Assembly: GCA_027422505.1 (NCBI GenBank)
Contig: JAPQWV010000481.1
Span: 248,001-312,000 of the forward strand
Length of the DNA: 64,000 nucleotides
Direction: 5' to 3'
From: Craterostigma plantagineum
Taxonomy: Eukaryota > Streptophyta > Magnoliopsida > Lamiales > Linderniaceae
Of the stretch, positions 9,871-21,382 are shown piece after piece. Each line of letters begins with the position of its first letter. Position 1 is the first letter of the stretch. Position numbers and translations under genes: made by a program. Under the pieces are notes generated by a model that had not been told where the DNA came from, ran no database searches, and saw only the letters and a list, made by a program, of their open reading frames with translations.

Positions 9871-10434
9871 AAAATGTGTTTTACGTATAAATTAGGTTGT
9901 GATGAAGAAGCAGTTTGGCACAGAAGATGAAGTTCCTTATTGCCGTGTTAAGCTGACCTCGTTATACGGCGAGGCCAACCAACTGATAACACAGTGTCTG
10001 AACCAAAGGGAGTGGGAGACTTTTAGGAACGAGAGTCCTTTCGACCGCCTTGTTAGTGCCGAACTGGATTTTAACCTATCGGCCATGTTGCTGTGGTACC
10101 TCATCCAGAGGCAGACGACGTTGCACTACTGCGAGAGATGTGGATGATTGTTGGCAACAAACGACTACGATTTTCAAAATCGGGGTATTGCCTAATCACC
10201 GGGCTCAAGTTCGCAGCTGAGCTACCGCCGGAGGTAGACAACTCAGAATTCACCACGGGACATTTTCGAGACTGTGCAACAGTTTGCATGTCGCACGTCA
10301 AGCATGCATTGGAGGAGTTGGCTAGCGACGAAGAAGGTGTGGACTTCGAGAACCTGAAGTTGGCGGACGTCTACTTCGCCACCGCTGTGTTGATGCCTCG
10401 ACAGTCAAAGAAGAGCACCGTTGTTAGTTCCCTG

Positions 10435-11538
10435 CATAGTTGATACGTTGAGGTAGTGGCATAGTTGATACGAGGTGTCGACGATTTAGTTAAGTTCCGA
10501 TGAGGGTCACGGAAATAATTAGGACTTAAGATTGTCTTAAGTGCTTAATTAATTAACTAAGTGGGGCTCAATAGTAATTAAAATAATTAGATTGGATTTA
10601 ATTATTTTACTACTTAAAATTGAGGGACTAAATTGAGAATTAGGAAACCTCATGAGCCAAAATGAAATATTTGCATGTTGACTTAGTCATAGTACATGTG
10701 TACAATTTCTAGAATGCCATATCACTTGAGGTGACATATGACTCATTCTTTGAGTCATGACATGTGTCCCACAAACTCAAATAAAAAAAAGAGAACATGC
10801 ATAAAAAGAGAAACTAACGTGGGATGCTTAGCTTTAAGCCAAAGTTGTACTTGGTACATTACTCAACACAAAGGCTAGAGAAATAGAGCAAAAAACGTGG
10901 TGAAGTTTTGCAAATTCATCAAGCCACATAGTTCAAGCCACGGGTTCGTTTGACGAAGCCCGACACCCGAACCGAACTGTATCTAGCCATCGGGAACAGT
11001 CTGGGGGTCCGGTCAAGGACATACCGGCGTGAGAATCTAGCCCGGAGGCCCCGGGAACCAGACAAGGCGCAACGACGTCCATTCGAGGTGAAATCACGTT
11101 CATCGACGGTATGTTTCAAGCCCTACTGATTTGATTTTACGAAAAATACCAAACGATATCAGAATGATTCCAAAGACCCCTCGTTGCCATGGGAAGTGTA
11201 GAATCAATCTGAAAAATTTGGTATTGATCTAAAATCATTTAGGTTGTCAAACTGTCAAAAGACGACAGACTGCTGCTTTAGTCGAATAGATAGTTTTGAA
11301 CCACTGATTTGATTTTACGAAAAATACCAAACGATATCGGAATGATTCGAAAGACCCCTCGTTGTGATCGTTGGGAAGTGTAGAATCAATCTGGAAACGG
11401 AAATCGTTTTGGTCGCCAAATAATCGAAACATTGTCGGCTGCCGCTTTGTTCGAACTAGTTTGGAATGAAATACATCGTCCAAAGTGAGGCTATCTCAGG
11501 TATCAACTATGCATAGTTGATACGTTGATACATCATCA
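10435..11538. mobile_element. 1.1-kb insertion with 11-bp flanking repeat
   Basis: It splits the DUF1985-like frame. TTAGTTCCCTG occurs immediately before (10424-10434) and immediately after (11539-11549), consistent with a Mutator-size target duplication. Both ends carry CATAGTTGATACGTTGA as a direct repeat (10435 and 11512), and a perfect 24-bp palindrome stands at 11500-11523. No ORF of note is present. It starts TG and ends CA if the boundary is shifted, so a short LTR-type element is an alternative, but then the flanks give no 5-bp duplication. Confidence 0.55.
11125..11480. repeat. Two tandem copies of a 178-bp unit
   Basis: ACTGATTTGATTTTACGAAA starts at 11125 and again at 11303. The copies share stretches such as accaaacgatatc, aagacccctcgttg and gtgtagaatcaatctg, then diverge. 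They lie inside the 1.1-kb insertion. Confidence 0.8.
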
Positions 11539-12593
11539 TTAGTTCCCTGGTCCTTAGTCTCGTCGAAGACCGGTTTGCTTTCTCCCACTATCCTTTGGGC
11601 AGCGTGGCTTTGGAGGTCATATGCGCTGTAAAGGTTAATCTACGGGAGAGGGCACGGGAATGGCAGATAGTGGGTTCGTACAACCACTTTAGGTGATTTA
11701 TAATTAAGCTTTGCCATACCTTGTTTTGACATATAAATAATTGCTAAATTTTTTGCGTTATTTGTATTCAGATACCAGCATACGAGTGCATATCGGGCGT
11801 TGCACACGAGTTTGCGGGGCTCAGAAAAGAAGATCTTATGCCACGCATGCTGAGGTGGGTGACGAACGATTAGCGTCAGAAGGGATGTCCGAGTTTTAGG
11901 ACCGTCTAGCTGCCGCCGATGGGTCCCCCTGTACGAGGGTTGTTAGTGCCGTCATCGGACGAGTTTGAGGCGGCGTACTTTCGGGATTGCTTTTTTGACA
12001 TTGGGGCAGCACACGAGCTATTCGAGTATGTGACGGGCCTACTCCTGCAGGGAGTGGATGTTAGGTATTCCCGTGGCCACCGCGATCGCGGCAAGGGTCC
12101 TAGTCGGCAGAATTTCGAAGCTGAGGTCATCCCCCAGATCGAGAGCAGTGGCCGTCGCGACGACGATATGATGATGCCTCACTTCGATTTACCGATTGTA
12201 CCTGTTCAAGAGTTTCCATACCTGTGGCGGTGGTTGAGACTGTAGATTTTGTTGTTTCGTCGATTGCCCGAGGAGTTCGGAGACGAGGCAATCGAAAGAA
12301 GCAGAGGGACTCGGAAAGGCCTTCACCGGGCACCTCCACACCACGTAATAAGGTGCGAAAAGGTAAATCGACCTTCGAAATTGTTGATTGTGATGAGGAG
12401 TCAGAAGCAGATAGAAATGAGAAGTGGAGCAAGAAGTACCTGGGGCGAGTGTACATCTACGGGCGTCAATTGATTCATGCAGATGATTGCGTGCTCATTG
12501 ACAAGTACCTTGAAGCGCAAAGATTTCTGTAAATTTTTTCTTTCGACGTCAAACTCATTTATCATACATAAACACGTAATAATTTTCTTTTGT

Positions 12594-13251
12594 AGTGATA
12601 ACGTTTGGGAAAGTGACATGTTCAACGTGGATGCCCAAGAACATATTGCTCTTCGATGATATGCTCAAGTCGAATTGTCTTGACGCATATCTAGATTGCT
12701 TTAGGTGAATCTACGCGGACTCCGCTAATTGTCCCCGCGTCTTCATCTTTCCAAGTTACGTGCAAGATGAACGCTTTAGAAAGACGCAGGAGTTGAATAA
12801 GAAGGTGAAGGTGACGATGGATGATATGGATGAATTCCTCAATGGATTGTCGACAAGTAGTCGGAGCTGGATGGAGCGGCTCACGGAGGATGAATTGGTG
12901 CGATGCAAGTAATCATCTCTCCTGTTTTCATAAGAAACCACTAGGCATTGCTTATTTTTGACGTGTCAACGCAAACCTTCGTCCTTAACGATTTGTTGAG
13001 CGCGCATCGGGTGCAATTCTTCGGGAGAGTGTTCGTAAGTAGCTCAAATCCGTATAAATATGATTTTTATTTATTTAGTAACATGTTCGTAACATTTTTT
13101 ATCTTTTGCAGGCGGAGTTTCTTTCTGCATATTAGCGTTTCATGTTCGATATTGTCACAAAGGTGAAGTTGAATAACAATTTGAATAGGAACCAGAAGGC
13201 TGACACCTTGGATTGCGGGGTTCATGCGGCGTTGACAGTGGAGATGGTTTT
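12594..13251 (+). pseudogene. C48/Ulp1-like protease remnant
   Basis: Three stretches follow the DUF1985-like part in order. About 12630-12910 reads WMPKNILLFDDMLKSNCLDA, one stop (12705-12707), then RVFIFPSYVQDERFRKTQEL and a charged tail. About 12950-13035 reads STQTFVLNDLLSAHRVQFF before a GT donor. About 13160-13251 reads NRNQKADTLDCGVHAALTVE ending at TTG|GTGAGT. The DCG (Cys codon 13214-13216) resembles the nucleophile site of C48 peptidases, which cleave SUMO-like tails. The catalytic His-Asp segment is not clear. With one stop and missing core it is probably inactive. The arrangement DUF1985 then C48 is the usual one in plant MULE-borne genes. Confidence 0.45.
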
Positions 13252-13429
13252 GGTGAGTCTTTATGGATGTAGGTGGTTTTGGACATTTTGGACATGGTTT
13301 AGTTGAAGTCTTTATGGATATTAGTTTGTAGGTTTAGTTGAATAAAATTTTTCTGTGTTGAATTTATGTGGTGAGTTTCAATTTTACGTATTTGATGTGT
13401 GATTTGACATGACATGTAACTGAAGGTGG

Positions 13430-13720
13430 GCTGAACGTTCCCTGTGCGGGTCCCCAGAATATAAGTGCGGGGTAGCTCATAACGTGCATGTCTCTGCCCT
13501 TATCGCGCAGGTCCCCTGCTAAAAAATGCGCGGGTCCCCTGTGTATATGCGCACGGACCTTGCCTGATATCGCTGAGGTCCCGCACATAAGTTCGAAGGG
13601 ACCAATAAGGACCCGAACATCTCAACGCGGGGACCATGCAATATACGTGGGTCCTCTGTTTTTTCGTGCGGGAACCTTGCTCATAACGTAGGGTCCTTTG
13701 TGTTCATGTGCGATTTCATA
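13430..13720. repeat. GC-rich degenerate tandem repeat, block 2
   Basis: Same type as block 1: units of about 25 bp with GCGCGGGTCCCCTG or its reverse-order variants (gcgcaggtcccctg, gtgcgggaaccttg). It directly follows the protease remnant's last intron-like stretch. Confidence 0.7.
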
Positions 13721-13850
13721 TTTGTTAATGCATGGAATTAGCTGTATAATTGTGCGTGTTTATACGTTGTTTCTCCTCTACGACAATGTTAAGTCATCAT
13801 ATAATAGCACAAACGTAAAAAATTGGATCAAATCACAATAATACATAAAC

Positions 13851-14278
13851 GCAGCTTGGAAAAGATCACAAAAAAAGTTTCTTTTTTGTCTACCTTTCTT
13901 TTTCTCGCCCTTCTCCAATCCGAGCTTGTTCAACATCCTTCTGCATGGCATCGTTTCGGACAGCCTCGGCTGCTTGTCCTTGGCTCACTTCGCTCAGAGA
14001 ACGTCGTCGTCGTTTCGGACAGCCTCGGCTGCTTGTCCTTGGATCACTTCGCTCATAGCATCCTCGTCGTCGTGTAGGAATCTGTTGATCTCGAGAGTAT
14101 CGTCATCACTATGTAGGAACCTGTCGATCTCGTCCACGATGAACGCCCTCCTTTGGGAGAGGTCGATGCCTAGGTCGGCCTCTACACGGCGGCAGACGGC
14201 GGTGGCCGTGGTAGTCCTGAGGTCGGAGCTATTGACGATTTCGTGGAGGTGGGCAACGATTTGGGCATCCATCAACAT
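13851..14278 (-). CDS. DEK_C-like small ORF, possibly truncated
   Basis: The ORF 14278-13994 encodes 94 residues. It opens MLMDAQIVAHLHEIVNSS then TAVCRRVEADLGIDLSQRRA and FIVDEIDRFLH. This resembles the DEK C-terminal domain that begins plant SWIB/UAF30-type proteins (a small helical DNA-binding fold). After the domain the chain is acidic. A 59-bp tandem duplication (SEVIQGQAAEAVRNDDD repeated with a frame slip) puts a stop near 13994, with a basic tail (EGREKER) readable to about 13885 in another frame. No SWIB domain follows. It lies between GC-rich repeat blocks 2 and 3 in the orientation opposite to the protease remnant, so it may be a second captured gene. Function is not assignable. 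Confidence 0.45.
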
Positions 14279-14384
14279 TCTTTGTTGTTTTGTTTCTGAG
14301 ATTATTTTAAAATGTGTTTAATAAACATAATTGAAGCCCTACAGCTTGCAAAACCCTAAGAGATTTCGAAACCCTAACATATAG

Positions 14385-14455
14385 CGCGGGGCCCAAGCTC
14401 TAGTGCACGGGACCCAAGCTCTTGTGCACGGGACCCAATCTCTAGTGCATGTAAA
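14385..14455. repeat. GC-rich repeat, block 3 (short)
   Basis: Three to four units of gggacccaagctcttgtgcac, related to blocks 1, 2 and 4. Confidence 0.65.
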
Positions 14456-15050
14456 ATAAAAGTGACTCTTTAAATTCAACAAATTTAGAATGTCTTGACG
14501 ATAAATGAATTCAAATATGTTTCATTAATTATATTCATGTAGTCAAAACGATTTACAAGTGTAGATTAATGGAAAATATCGTTTGAAAATTAGTCAAGGT
14601 ACAATATCAATTGCTCCTAGGATATCATTGGACTATCGTTCAACCAACTTTTACAAGGGTGGGGATATTAAGTGACACAAATGGCGACTACAACCCTTCA
14701 CAATTTTTTTGTTGCAGCTAGAAAATCGGACTATTGACTGCAATTAAAAGAAGTTAGGGCTGAAATCCAATTAGCTTAAAATTTAAGAAAACCTAGTAAC
14801 AACTAGATTCTTATTTTAACAAAATACCATAATTAATAATTGTATTTTTTACGAATTAATAGTTTAGAGTTTAATGGGACCTAACATTTATATTCAAAGG
14901 GATTTTTCGAAAAATTATTATATTATTATCTTATCGAATTTGATGATTAAGGTCAAGTCGGGACGAGAGATTTTGTTATTTTAGAGTGTCCATTAATTTA
15001 TAGAGGTTTTACTGTAACATTTGAAAAAAATGAAATTAGAGTTTACGACC
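14456..15050. other. AT-rich spacer
   Basis: No gene is seen. It contains ggttttactgtaacat at about 15006, similar to a phrase at 9163. Confidence 0.4.
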
Positions 15051-15330
15051 AACGCGTGTAGGGGCATGGGACCTATCAATAAGAAGCGATTCTCAATGGG
15101 TCCCCTATTTTTACGCGCAGGAACCCTGCATTTTTGTGCGGGTCCCATGATCTAATGCGTCAGCACTAATGTGCGGGAACCCTGCACTTATGCGCGGGTC
15201 CCGTGAGTTTATATGCCGGTCCCGTGATCATATGCGCGGCTGTTGTGCGGGACTCCTGCTTTTATGCGGGGTCCCATGATCTAACGCGCGGGTTGCCTGC
15301 TTTCAAGCAGAGTTCCCTGATCAACTGGAT
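15051..15330. repeat. GC-rich degenerate tandem repeat, block 4
   Basis: About ten units of 22-28 bp with gcgcgggtcccctg/tgcgggaaccctgc cores, the same family as blocks 1-3. An ORF of 73 residues here is a repeat translation. Confidence 0.7.
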
Positions 15331-16269
15331 GTTTCAAAAAATGAACAATGAACATGTTCGTCCTTCCAACCGAAATTCCGAAGCTTTGAGAACCCATTTA
15401 GCTGGGAACAGGGTTCAGGATTGAGAGTTACAAATTTAGATGATTATATTCAAAATACAACCAGGAAAATACTTACACTGAAGAAGCTTTCACTGAGGAC
15501 TTGTGAAGGTTCTTTCAACTGTGAAGAAGCTGATGTGAGGTCGGGTCGACTGAGTTGCAGAAGAAGAAGAAAATGTAAATGATTTTCTTAAGGACGATGG
15601 TGAAGAAGAAATTAGGTGAGCTTGCTTGGTGGAATAAATGCTTATGGCTGCAAAATGGACGTGCAGCTTTTAATTCATCCGGGCGTTGTTTTATTTTGTT
15701 TTTCTTTTTTATTAATATTAAGGGATTAGAAGAAGGTGATTACGTGTTAATTAAAATGAGTGCTATTGACCAAAAAAAGTCAAGAGGGCTATTTTTTAAA
15801 AAGACCCCTACTAAAATGGGCTTGAAAGGGGCTGAGGAAGAAGAAAAAATAGTGTAGAGAAAGGCGAGGAAGGTGAAGGACAGGAAAGCTGAGCTTAAAG
15901 AGAAGACGTGATACGACGGCGTTGGTTTGAAATGCGTTTTCTCTTTGTCCTTTGGTCTAAAGAATTATTCATTCTTACGAAGGGAATTTGAGCTGTTGTA
16001 GTAATTGTTTCTGAGTTTGGGACATAGGAAGAAGACAAAGAAAGCCTCAGCCTTCAGAGGAGAATAAAAATGGTGTATTTATTTTATGGCCGTTGTAAAA
16101 GGGCGATTGATTTATTTATGTGTAAAGACCCCTTTTTTTCTAGATTTTGTTTTATTTCGTTGTAAGGTGTCTCTTTGAATTGAGGTCTGAAGCAATTATT
16201 GGCTTGTCTGGAATTTTGCTGTTTAATATTAGGGGAACTTGAACTTTTTTTCTGTATTATAAAAGTTAA
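15331..16269. other. Spacer; one unassigned small ORF
   Basis: A 92-residue plus ORF (15579-15857) has a hydrophobic FILFFFFI stretch and a lysine-rich tail with no recognisable domain. The rest looks like purine-rich, UTR-like sequence without a frame. I do not call a gene. Confidence 0.3.
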
Positions 16270-16899
16270 TGTTGGGAATGGTGGTGGGCCCCGCGGTGGT
16301 TAGTGGGCCCCGCAGCGGAACAGGTCACGGTTTGGCTCGGTACGATGATCGGGAGAAGTGGGACCCACAAGGTAAATTTGGTGGGACTTGCACATTAAGT
16401 ACCGCAGTAAAATAAAACTACCGTAAGGTAAGAAAGAACACCAGAACTTTTACGTAGAACCCTCAGTTAACGAAGAGGGAAAAACCACGGTCGAGTCGGC
16501 AAAATCTTCACTATAGTAAAAATTGCAACCCTCGAAATTTTACTATCTCACTTTTACCACTCGTGTTTACCTCTCACCTCTATGTGGATGTGAAACCCTA
16601 TCAGTTTCTAACTGAACTGATACCTCACAATTCACTCGAACTACTTCTCTCTATTTAGTAAAACTCGAATGAAATTTGTGATAATAATAACTGAAGAATC
16701 CTCAGCCTATTTATAGATATCTTCAGCTCTTCTGGACCGCTCGAAACGGGTGGCCAGGAATCCGCCGCGTTTCCCCTTCAATACGAACCTTCCATTAATT
16801 TATTATATATATAAAATAATGTTATAATATAATATTATACTATATTTTTTCTTTTTCCTTGTTGGTAGGCGTTGGCTTGTCAAAGGCTGGATCCCAACA
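16270..16899 (-). repeat. 3' LTR of the 16.3-21.4 kb Copia
   Basis: Minus-strand start TGTTGGGATCC, end CCCAACA. It matches 20812-21377 over most of its length (for example gggaaaaaccacg, tcttcactatagtaaaaatt, cctatttatagat), but has an extra GC-rich stretch near 16283-16330. Confidence 0.9.
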
Positions 16900-16979
16900 A
16901 TTCTCCCCCTCTAGCCTCATTCATTATTTGCGGGGAAGATTCCTACCGCCTCAGCGATAACCCGTGTCGGCGTGCCCGG

Positions 16980-19900
16980 CGCAGAACTCTGTCTTCTCCT
17001 TGGGAATAACCTTCGTCAGAATGTCTGCAATCTTGTCTTCTGCAGCTTGAATGCTTTCTCCTCAATAGCCAGTCTGAGCCAATGATAACGAACGTCGATG
17101 TGTTTCGTCCTCGAATACATAGTATTCTTGCTCAAGTCCAAAGCACTTTGACTGTCGCAAAATAATGTGTACTACTTCTGCTTAATTCCCAAACCTCTTC
17201 ACCAGAGCATCTCCTTGCTAGCTTCCGTTGCTGCAACATACACTCCGCTTTAGTAGTTGATAAAGAAGCACATTTCTGTAACCTCGACTGCCATAAGATA
17301 GCTCACCCTGAGAATGTAAATATGTATCCCGACGTTGACTGTTGTCGAGATCACTGGCCATATCAGCATCCGTATAGCCTGTAAGAAAACATTTACCACT
17401 TCCAAATGTTAGGCAATTTGGAAGTTCCTCTCTGGTACCTAAAGATTCATTTCACTGCTTCCCAATGTGACTTCTCGGGATTCGATATAAATCGACTCGA
17501 TGCCAACTGCATGAGCGATTCTGGTCTCCTACAAACCATGGCATACATCAAACTTCCGATCGGCGATGAATATGGAACATCTGTGACATCTTCTCTGTCT
17601 TTGCTTGTCGATGGACCGGGTTTCTTTCGCAACTGAAAGTGCACGGCAAATGGCGTGCTAACTGGCTTAGCATCCTTCATATTGAACTTCTCTATAACTC
17701 ATTCAATATAGCGCTCCTGTGATAACCACAATTTCCCAGCTTTTCGATCTCGGGTAATCTCCACTTTGAGAATCCGCTTTGCCGAACCCAGATCCTTCAT
17801 GTCAAACATCTTTTACAAATCTTTCTTCATACATGCTAATCATCTCTGCATCTTGTCCTACAATTAGCATATCATCAACATACAGGACAATAACGATAAA
17901 TTTACCGTTAGAGTATCTCCGGACGTAAGCACATGGATCTGCATCTGTTTTTTGGAACGCCTGATGCACCATGAAAGAATCAAATTTCTTGTAGCACTGT
18001 CATGGAGCTAGTTTCAATCCGTACAAGCTTTTCTTCAACCGGCAGACCATGCGAGAATGTGGTCTTCACGTCGAGTTGCTCCAATTGAAGATCCATGATA
18101 GCAGCTAGTCCCAGTATGAATCTGATTGAACTCATCTTCACAACCGGTGAAAATATCTCGTCAAAGTCGATTCCCTTCCTCCGACTGAAACCTTTGACCA
18201 CTAACCGAGCCTTGTATCTGACCACCTTGCCATCATCCTTCTTCAATTTGTACACCATTTGTTATTGAGTGTCTTCTTTCCTTTCGGCAATCGAACCAAC
18301 TCGTACTTATCATTCTTCTTCAGAGAATCCATCTCCTTTTGCATGGCCTTTGTTCAACAATCTTTGTCCCTACAAGATTGTACTTCTTGGAAGCTTTCTG
18401 GCTCCCCCTGTCAGTAATCAAAATATAATCAGAACTTGGATACCTTGTAGATCGTTGGCGTTCCCTAGTTGACCTTTTCAACTGAGGTTCAACTGTTTCT
18501 TGCACATCTGAAAGCTCCCCCTGCTCATTACCTTTAGTGTGTTCATCTACGATAGGTTCATCATCATCAATGGCTGGCTCTTCTGGTTCAGGTTCTGATT
18601 GCTGCATTCCTTCCTTCGTGGTACCATTATATGGAATGGTGACTGGTGTATAATCGTCTACACCTCCACATGTGTATTTCGTTACATCCACGTTTGAGTC
18701 GCCCATGGTCTCGTGCTCATGGAATACTATGTCGCGACTTCGAACGGTCTTCTTCTTCTTTGGATCTCAAAGTCTATAGCCGAACTCCTTGTCTCCATAC
18801 CCAACAAAAAAGCAAGGATTTGATTTAATCGAGCTTCGATCTTTGTTCCTTCGATACGTGCATGAACGCCTTGCAGCCAAACACTCCATGTGAATATGAG
18901 ATGTCTCTACCGGTCCACACCTTCTTTGGTATATCGAAATCCAACGCCGATGAAGGTAGCCAGTTGATAAGATAGACTGCAGTGTTGACAGCTTCCCCCC
19001 AAAATGACTTAGATAGATTACCTATCTTGAGCATCACTCGGACTCTCTCCATAATGGTTCGGTTCATTCTCTCAACGACACCATTTCGCGTTGACACTTT
19101 AGCGGCATTCCCGTTGCTCTTTCCACCATCGCATGGAACTTCTTAAAATAATAGAACACTTGGTCCTTCGTCCGCAACGGATATACCCAGGTCTTGCGAG
19201 ACCCATCATCAATGAAGGTCATAAAATATTTACTGCCTCCTAGAGATTTGACTTCCATGGGTCCGCATATGTCACAGTGTACCAACTCCAAGTTCTTCAT
19301 TCGCCTGAATTCTTCGCGAATGAAACTCTATGTTACTTCCCAATAAATAGTAATCGCAGGGGTTCAACGCTTTTTCCTTGGCTACTGGTATGAGGGACTT
19401 TCTAGCCAAGACATTCAACCACTTCCCTCCTACGAGCGCCAGCCGTCTATGTCACAATTTTGGAGAAGCATCATCTTCAACTGCATTCAGTTGGTTAGCA
19501 CATATCGTTGCGTGCATCTTGTACAGCGAGCAGCACAACTTTCCTCTCGCTGCCACCAACGCTCCCTTGGTGAGTTTCCAATTTCTATTCGCCATCTCAT
19601 TAGAGTATCCTTCGTTGTCCAGCACCTTCACAGAAATCCGGTTGAGACACATGTCTGATATGTATCGCACATCTTTCAGTTGTAATGTGCACCCTACGCT
19701 CGTCTGAATACAGATATCACCCATCCCACTAATCTAGAAACACTTTGGTACCCATCTTGGTAGTGCCAAAGTTTCTCGCCTTATATGTGGAGAAGTATTC
19801 ATGCCTTGGAACACAATGGTAGGAGGCACCGGAGTCCACTATCCATTCGGTGCTTGCATCCGCAACATGACAGCAGTCTGCTTCATTCACCAAAGTAACA

Positions 19901-20711
19901 TTTCCACCATGGTTAGAGGAAATTGCAGACGTGATCTTGTCATTATCTTGTTTCTGTTTTCTTTTGAGAAGCCTGCAGTTTCTTTGTAAGTGGCCAATTC
20001 TTCCACAATTGTAGCACTTCCTCATCTCTCTGGACTTGGATCTATCTTTCGACTTGTCGTATCCTTTTGGTCCTCTACTCTTCCTCCGACCCCTATTCTC
20101 CATGACAAGGGACTGATTTCCCGTACTGGTACTGGCATCATCCTTCCGTTGCAGCTCTTCATTGTAGAGCCTATTTTCACCATATCCATCGTGACTTTAC
20201 CGCTTGGTGCCGAGTTAGTGAGCGATACCACCAACGTATCCCAGCTATCAGGTAGAGATCCCAGTAATAGCCATGCTTGTAGCTCATCATTAAGGATTAG
20301 ACCGGCACTTGTGAGTTCAGTTACCAGCCCTTCAAAGTCATTCAGATGTACAACAACTGATCGTCCCTCGTTCAGCATCACATAAATGAGTTTTCACATC
20401 ATGAATACCCTGCTCAGCGCATTTGTCACCTCGTGCATACCCTCTAATTTCGTCCAAAGTTTGTAGGGGTCTGTCTCATTTCGGACGTGGTTGTAGAGGC
20501 TAATATCCACATATTGGCGGATCACACCTAGCGTCCTTCTTTGCAATTTCTTCCACAGGACAGCATTCCCGCCTTCGGGCATCTTGCCTTCATTTTCAAT
20601 CGGTTCATGGAGGTCTTTGCAATAAAGATAATCATCCATCCTTGATTTCCATTTGGAGTAATTCGTTTCTGTCAGCTTGATCATTGCGCCATCGTTCTCC
20701 ATGGCCGTCAA
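16980..20711 (-). pseudogene. Copia gag-pol, many lesions
   Basis: Minus order: gag from ATG 20711 (LTETNYSKWKSRMDDYLYC), the gag core to 20022, and a zinc knuckle CYNCGRIGHLQRNC (about 20000). The protease has WIVDSGASYH. A pre-integrase zone lies about 19450-19724. The integrase has LVHCDICGPMEVKSLGG and GVVERMNRTIMERVR (about 18825-19300). The reverse transcriptase has YKARLVVKGFSRRKGIDFDE and YVDDMLIVGQD (YVDD codons at 17871-17882). RNase H ends with SRTKHIDVRYHWLR (about 17080-17110). The relatives are proteins named for tobacco TNT1-94. The frame is broken into about ten pieces by frameshifts and stops, so no polyprotein can be made. It moved by reverse transcription of its RNA in cytoplasmic particles. 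Confidence 0.9.
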
Positions 20712-20797
20712 AATCTACAAACAACCTACTAGTATCTTTTCTGATGTGAAAGATCGATCAAAGCTGCAACCACAGAGCATACTCAGAATACTATCTA

Positions 20798-20809
20798 GCT
20801 CTGATACCA
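20798..20809 (-). other. Primer-binding site (initiator Met tRNA)
   Basis: Minus strand TGGTATCAGAGC, two bases inside the 5' LTR end. It is complementary to the 3' end of initiator-methionine tRNA, the standard Copia primer. Confidence 0.9.
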
Positions 20810-20811
20810 CT

Positions 20812-21377
20812 TGTCGGAATAGATCCCATTTTTTGGCTCGGTACGACGATCGGGAGAAGTGGAACCCACATGATAAATTTGGTGGGATCCGCACAGTAAC
20901 TACCACGATAAAAATAAAATTATCGTAAGGTAAGAAAGAAAACCAGAACTTTTACGTAGAAAACCCTCTGTTAATGAAGAGGGAAAAACCACGACCGAGT
21001 CGGCAAAATCTTCACTATAGTAAAAATTACAACCCTCGAATTTTTACTATCTCACTTTTAACATTCGTGTTTACTTCACACCTCTCTGTGGATGTGGAAC
21101 CCTATCAGTTTCAACCTGAACTGATAATATCATAATTCACTCGACCACTTCTCTCTATTTAATAAAACTCGAATGAAGTTGTGATAAAAATAAATGAAGA
21201 ATCCTCAGCCTATTTATAGATTTTTTTAGCCCTTCCGAACCGCTCGAAACGGGTGGCCAGAAATCCGCCGCATCGCCCTTCAATACGAACCGTTCATTAA
21301 TTTATTATATAAAAATAATATTAATTATAATATTTTTTCTTTCCTTGTTGGTGGGCGTTGGCTTGTCGACCCGAACA
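20812..21377 (-). repeat. 5' LTR of the 16.3-21.4 kb Copia
   Basis: Minus-strand start TGTTCGGGTCGAC, end TTCCGACA. Its Copia promoter should lie here: minus-strand CTATAAATAGG (about 21209-21219) is a plausible TATA box, conserved in the other LTR. Confidence 0.85.
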
Positions 21378-21382
21378 ATTTA

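Larger units (their letters stand above)
9899..12532 (+). pseudogene. Decayed gene, DUF1985-like part (interrupted)
   Basis: The first part (9899-10443, one frame change near 10100) has REMWMIVGNKRLRFSKSGYC then LITGLKF. This is the signature of DUF1985, a plant domain usually found with a C48/Ulp1-like protease in proteins spread by MULEs. The frame breaks at 10434 where a 1.1-kb insertion begins and resumes at 11550 with VSSKTGLLSPTIL-like and later coding. 11919-12245 continues as EAAYFRDCFFDIGAAHELFEY. 12224-12532 encodes a basic/acidic linker with RRRGNRKKQ and EIVDCDEESEADRNEK. Introns with GT-AG borders are plausible. Frame changes, stops and the insertion show decay. A nuclear role would be a guess. 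Confidence 0.5.
16270..21377 (-). mobile_element. Tnt1-like Copia retrotransposon, full-length but dead
   Basis: Two related LTRs bound it (16270-16899 and 20812-21377). Next to the upper one is a primer-binding site, and next to the lower one a polypurine tract (minus AGAGGGGGAGAA, 16902-16913). Between them the minus strand encodes gag, protease, integrase, reverse transcriptase and RNase H in the Copia order. The LTRs differ at many positions and by an indel of about 50 bp, so the insertion is old. The flanks (GTTAA below, ATTTA above) do not form a matching 5-bp duplication. Confidence 0.9.

Noticed and set aside
13364..13691. Overlapping ORFs on both strands at 13.4-13.7 kb
   Set aside because: They follow the GC-rich repeat period and have no domain.
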